A DNA stretch of 53,011 nucleotides from Pyrodictiaceae archaeon (GTDB lineage: Archaea > Thermoproteota > Thermoprotei_A > Sulfolobales > WAQK01), in NCBI GenBank assembly GCA_015520265.1, contig WAQK01000043.1, positions 1 to 53,011 of the forward strand, given 5' to 3'. Below the pieces are notes generated by a model. It saw nothing but the letters and a program-made list of their open reading frames with translations, ran no database searches and was not told the DNA's origin. The translations under genes and the position numbers were made by a program. Position 1 is the first letter of the stretch. Each line of letters opens with the position of its first letter. Positions 50,212 to 53,011 of the stretch are shown one piece after another.

Positions 50212-51597
50212 ATGGAGTTGCACCCCGGCGATCCCGGCTTCCTGAAGCACTTGTGGAGCTGGGTTTCCACGAGACCCTGGTTTCCATGCCGCGGCTCAGG
50301 TTTCCGTATAATTGAGTCGTGGAGCCGTGGCCGGATAATGCATCTTGTCGTCAATGCCTGCGGCTACACGTTGTACCTCCCCCTAATGCTGTCTCAGAAC
50401 GAACCTGGACTTCCACCCAAATATTATGCCAGGATCGGCGGCGCCTACATATACGAGGCCGGGTACAGCCCGGAATACTATGAGTCCATTGCCCTAGACG
50501 AGCTGTTCACAGTGGAGGGCAGCGTTCCTGACGTGTTCGAGGTACACCCTGTGGAGGGTGTGTACACTAACCTGGTAGCCCTGCTCAGGTCCAGGCAGGG
50601 GCTCATGGTGGCGAAAACCTACAGGATCGTGGAGCCGCCTAACCCGGAGCCCCTGCTCCTAGACGTGCTCTGGAAGGCCGGATATGGGGCTGTTCCGCGG
50701 CTGGTCGCGGTTGTACGTGCCAGGCCGCTTGATGACGTAGCGATCCTCATTGAGGAACACGTTGATGGTGTGGAAGGGGCGCACGTATTCGCTGACCTGC
50801 TGGAATCCTACATTGATGGGGAGGACACCCTTGAAGAGTCTCGTTGGCTGGCTGAGAGACTTGGCAGAAGCGTGGGCGAGCTCCACAAGGCCCTGGCCAG
50901 TTGCGGCCATCCCGAGGTGGGGCCATATACTGTTGACTGGGGTGACGTGGAGGCGTGGCGTAGGAGGCTGGAGTCGAGGATCACCTTGCTGGGAAGGCTA
51001 GGTTCGGGCGAACCCTGGCTTGACCTCCTACCCCTAGTTGGTGAGGCTGCCCGTAGGGCTGCAGGGATGTTCAAAATATTCGTTGGGCGCCGCAAGATGC
51101 TTTTACACCAGGACCTCCACCTGTACCAGACCCTATACTCGGAGGACCGGGGCTTTGTGTTCATAGATTTCGAGGGCGAGCCTGGAAGGGGTGCGCCTAG
51201 GCTGAGCAGAGAGCCTCCGGCCAGGGACCTGGCCTGCATGATTAGGAGCTTCAACTACCTGGCGGTAGAGCATCTCGCCTCCAGGCTGGGCGGCTACAGG
51301 CGCCTCGTCTCCCTGCTTCGCCGTAGGCACGCAGAACAGGTGCTCATGGACCGTCTAGCTGAATGGGAGGAGGCCGTGGTCGACGCATTCCTTAAGGGAT
51401 ACGTGGTGGTTGTTGCGGGGCTTTCAGAGGAGATACACGGTGTCCCCGGCCACGAGCTGGCAGGTTGGCTCCGGGAAGCCGTTAAACCGTGGCTCGTGGA
51501 GAGGGGGCTCTACGAGGCTCTCTACGAGTACACGTATAGACCCGAGGCCGTGGCGGTCCCCCTGCTGGGTGTCTCAACGGGTCTTCGGGGGTTTTAG
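50212..51597 (+). CDS. Maltokinase-like (aminoglycoside phosphotransferase fold) sugar kinase
   Basis: This 461-residue protein has the aminoglycoside-phosphotransferase-like kinase fold. The catalytic loop is LHQDLHLYQTL with Asp301, and the metal-binding motif is IDFEGEPGRG with Asp319, followed by PARDLACMIRSFNYLA. These two motifs match maltokinases (maltose 1-phosphate formation). The N-terminal 100 residues (STRPWFPCRGSGFRI, then YTLYLPLML) fit the maltokinase N-cap domain. No trehalose synthase or GlgE lies in the window, so the pathway is open. A glucosamine or other sugar kinase of the same fold is possible. The start is ATG 50212, five bases after the LEA14-like stop. Confidence 0.78.
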   Translation: MELHPGDPGFLKHLWSWVSTRPWFPCRGSGFRIIESWSRGRIMHLVVNACGYTLYLPLMLSQNEPGLPPKYYARIGGAYIYEAGYSPEYYESIALDELFTVEGSVPDVFEVHPVEGVYTNLVALLRSRQGLMVAKTYRIVEPPNPEPLLLDVLWKAGYGAVPRLVAVVRARPLDDVAILIEEHVDGVEGAHVFADLLESYIDGEDTLEESRWLAERLGRSVGELHKALASCGHPEVGPYTVDWGDVEAWRRRLESRITLLGRLGSGEPWLDLLPLVGEAARRAAGMFKIFVGRRKMLLHQDLHLYQTLYSEDRGFVFIDFEGEPGRGAPRLSREPPARDLACMIRSFNYLAVEHLASRLGGYRRLVSLLRRRHAEQVLMDRLAEWEEAVVDAFLKGYVVVVAGLSEEIHGVPGHELAGWLREAVKPWLVERGLYEALYEYTYRPEAVAVPLLGVSTGLRGF

Positions 51598-51634
51598 TTT
51601 TAAACCTGCAGCCACACACTATGGCTGAGGCCGC

Positions 51635-52486
51635 ATGCGGGAAGCGCTGGCTGCGTATATGAGAATGCTTAGGCCGATCAACTGTGCCATGACGGGGTTT
51701 GCAGTACTTGTGGGCGCCGCTATTGCCGGGCGGAGCCTCTCTGCACTGGGGCCCTGGGATGCGCTGGCAGGATTTGCTGCAGGTTTCTTCGTGGCTGGCG
51801 CCGCCATGGTCTTCAACGACTATGCTGATAGGGAGATCGACGCGATCAATGCACCCGAGAGGCCTATCCCCAGCGGTGTGGTGAGCCCGGAGGCGGCCCT
51901 GGCCTACGGCGCTCTCCTGGTTCTCGCCGGGCTGGCGGCGGCAGCCTACACCGGGTCTGGCACGTTGGCGGCAGCCTCCCTGGCAGCAGCGTCTGCGCTC
52001 CTCTACGATTTCTGGGGCAAAAAGACGGGTCTGCCGGGTAACCTCATGGTTAGCTTCAACGTCGCGCTTCCCATCCTCTACGGCGCGCTGCTGGTCGGCA
52101 GGTTCGACCTGACGATTACCGTCTACTGGGCCATGATATTCCTGGCCAACACCTCCAGGGAGATAGTGAAGGGCATAGCGGACATAGAGGGCGACCGGGC
52201 CAAGGGGGTTAGAACGCTAGCCGTGGTGCTGGGCGAGAGGCGGGCAGCCCTCATAGCCGTGGCCCTCCTGCTCTCCGCCATAGCCCTTAGCCCGCTCCCA
52301 CCGGTTCTAGGCGACGCGTCGCTTCCTTACCTACCAATAGTGGCCGTGGTGGACGCTGGTTTCCTCTACTCGTCGGCCCGCCTACTGGCGAGGCCCGACA
52401 GGAATACGGCGCTGAGGGTTAAGCGGGAGATGCTTATCTGGATGCTTCTGGGCCTTATAGCTTTTCTTGCAGGCTCTTTATGGTAA
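51635..52486 (+). CDS. UbiA-family prenyltransferase, probable digeranylgeranylglyceryl phosphate synthase
   Basis: This integral membrane enzyme should add the second geranylgeranyl chain to geranylgeranylglyceryl phosphate in archaeal ether-lipid synthesis. The 283 residues have eight or nine helices. The two Asp-rich motifs are NDYADREID (61-69) and DIEGDRAKG (183-191), and the stretch DAINAPERPIPSG is characteristic of this archaeal subgroup. Other UbiA enzymes (heme or quinone synthesis) are less likely because of that stretch. The start is ATG 51635. A TATA-like TTTTAAAC (51598-51605) lies about 30 bases upstream. Confidence 0.88.
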   Translation: MREALAAYMRMLRPINCAMTGFAVLVGAAIAGRSLSALGPWDALAGFAAGFFVAGAAMVFNDYADREIDAINAPERPIPSGVVSPEAALAYGALLVLAGLAAAAYTGSGTLAAASLAAASALLYDFWGKKTGLPGNLMVSFNVALPILYGALLVGRFDLTITVYWAMIFLANTSREIVKGIADIEGDRAKGVRTLAVVLGERRAALIAVALLLSAIALSPLPPVLGDASLPYLPIVAVVDAGFLYSSARLLARPDRNTALRVKREMLIWMLLGLIAFLAGSLW

Positions 52487-52535
52487 ACAAAACATTTAAT
52501 ACTTAACAATAGTTTCAAACCACGGTGCTCAGGAG

Positions 52536-53011
52536 TTGAAGTTTGCACGTTGCAAGCCAGGCCAAGTTGTGGAGAAGAAGGGTAAGAGAGTCGCCATAAT
52601 AGGGGCTGGCCCGGCAGGTCTCGGTGCTGCGGGAGAACTGGTATGCATGGGCTACGACGTCGAGGTCTACGACCAAATGCCCGAGCCTGGAGGACTCCTG
52701 ATCTTCGGCATACCCGAGTTCAGGGTGCCCAAGGACAGGGTTAGGGCCGGAGTGAAGGAGCTTGAGGAACTGGGAGTAGTCTTCCACACCAACACTAGGG
52801 TGGACTGCGCGAAGCTGGGAGAGATAGTTGATAGCCACGACGCGACCCTAATAGCTACAGGCACCTGGAAGCCCAGGAGGCTCAACATACCCGGCAGCGA
52901 CCTGCCCCAGGTCATAGACGCCCTCGGCTACATCATCGACTACCACCTGGCCAAGTTCGGCTACAAGAGCTGGGACGAGGTACCCAAGCTCAGCGGCAGG
53001 GTCGCAGTCAT
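52536..53011 (+). CDS. Glutamate-synthase-small-subunit-like FAD/NAD(P) oxidoreductase (partial)
   Basis: The gene runs off the right edge; 158 codons are visible without a stop. It starts at TTG 52536 with GGTG eight bases upstream and a TATA element (ATTTAATAC, 52493-52501). The FAD motif IIGAGPAGLGAAGEL is at residues 21-35, followed by the family stretch EVYDQMPEPGGLLIFGIPEFRVPKD. The sequence ATLIATGTWKPRRLNIPG closes the FAD domain. This is the GltD-like group, which includes NADPH oxidoreductase subunits of NfnB type. The short N-terminus has no room for the usual two-cluster ferredoxin domain, so it is a stand-alone flavin subunit or works with a separate Fe-S protein. Confidence 0.88.
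   Translation, partial: MKFARCKPGQVVEKKGKRVAIIGAGPAGLGAAGELVCMGYDVEVYDQMPEPGGLLIFGIPEFRVPKDRVRAGVKELEELGVVFHTNTRVDCAKLGEIVDSHDATLIATGTWKPRRLNIPGSDLPQVIDALGYIIDYHLAKFGYKSWDEVPKLSGRVAV

Overview
The window reads as the chromosome of a hyperthermophilic crenarchaeon of Desulfurococcales type; the genus cannot be fixed from sequence alone. The informational genes are all archaeal: heterodimeric PheRS, archaeal TyrRS and GlyRS, a family B DNA polymerase ending in a PCNA-binding peptide, DnaG-type primase, TFB with the crenarchaeal two-cysteine ribbon, Rpo12, aIF1, pelota, tRNA-splicing endonuclease and a UbiA-family ether-lipid enzyme. Coding DNA is GC-rich, arginine is mostly AGG, GTG and TTG starts are very common, ribosome sites are GGTGA/GGAGG, and TATA boxes lie close to starts.

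Positions 1009-16932 form a starch/maltodextrin locus. A membrane-anchored GH57 amylopullulanase and a related membrane-anchored glucan-binding-type protein act at the cell surface. A Thr-stalked binding protein, two MalF/MalG-type permeases and a MalK-type ATPase import the oligosaccharides. Inside the cell a GH13 cyclomaltodextrinase-type enzyme, a short GT35 phosphorylase and a GH31 alpha-glucosidase finish degradation. A maltokinase-like gene lies far away at 50212.

Positions 16979-22092 hold accessory metabolism: a DUF1028 protein, a START-like protein, a type II NADH dehydrogenase-like flavoprotein, two SDR paralogues sharing an identical 37-nt tract in inverted orientation, and a small membrane protein. 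Positions 22126-34183 are informational: a radical SAM/HhH protein, pheS-pheT, tyrS, dnaG, an intein-bearing polB, a RimI-like acetyltransferase and pelota. Positions 34180-39009 hold a nucleotidyltransferase/radical SAM pair, a site-2-type protease, an intron-containing tRNA-Gln(CUG), tfb, aIF1 and the very short rpo12.

From 39150 to the end come an unrecognised secreted/membrane protein, a strong candidate C/D box guide RNA, a UppP-like phosphatase, UspA and UbiX, a Cys-rich protein, endA, a DUF47 protein, a radical SAM/TRAM protein with an extra Cys-rich insert, two uncharacterised coupled genes, glyS, speB, a LEA14-like protein, a maltokinase-like protein, a digeranylgeranylglyceryl phosphate synthase-like UbiA protein and the start of a glutamate-synthase-small-subunit-like flavoprotein cut by the window edge. 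No CRISPR array, rRNA or insertion sequence was seen.
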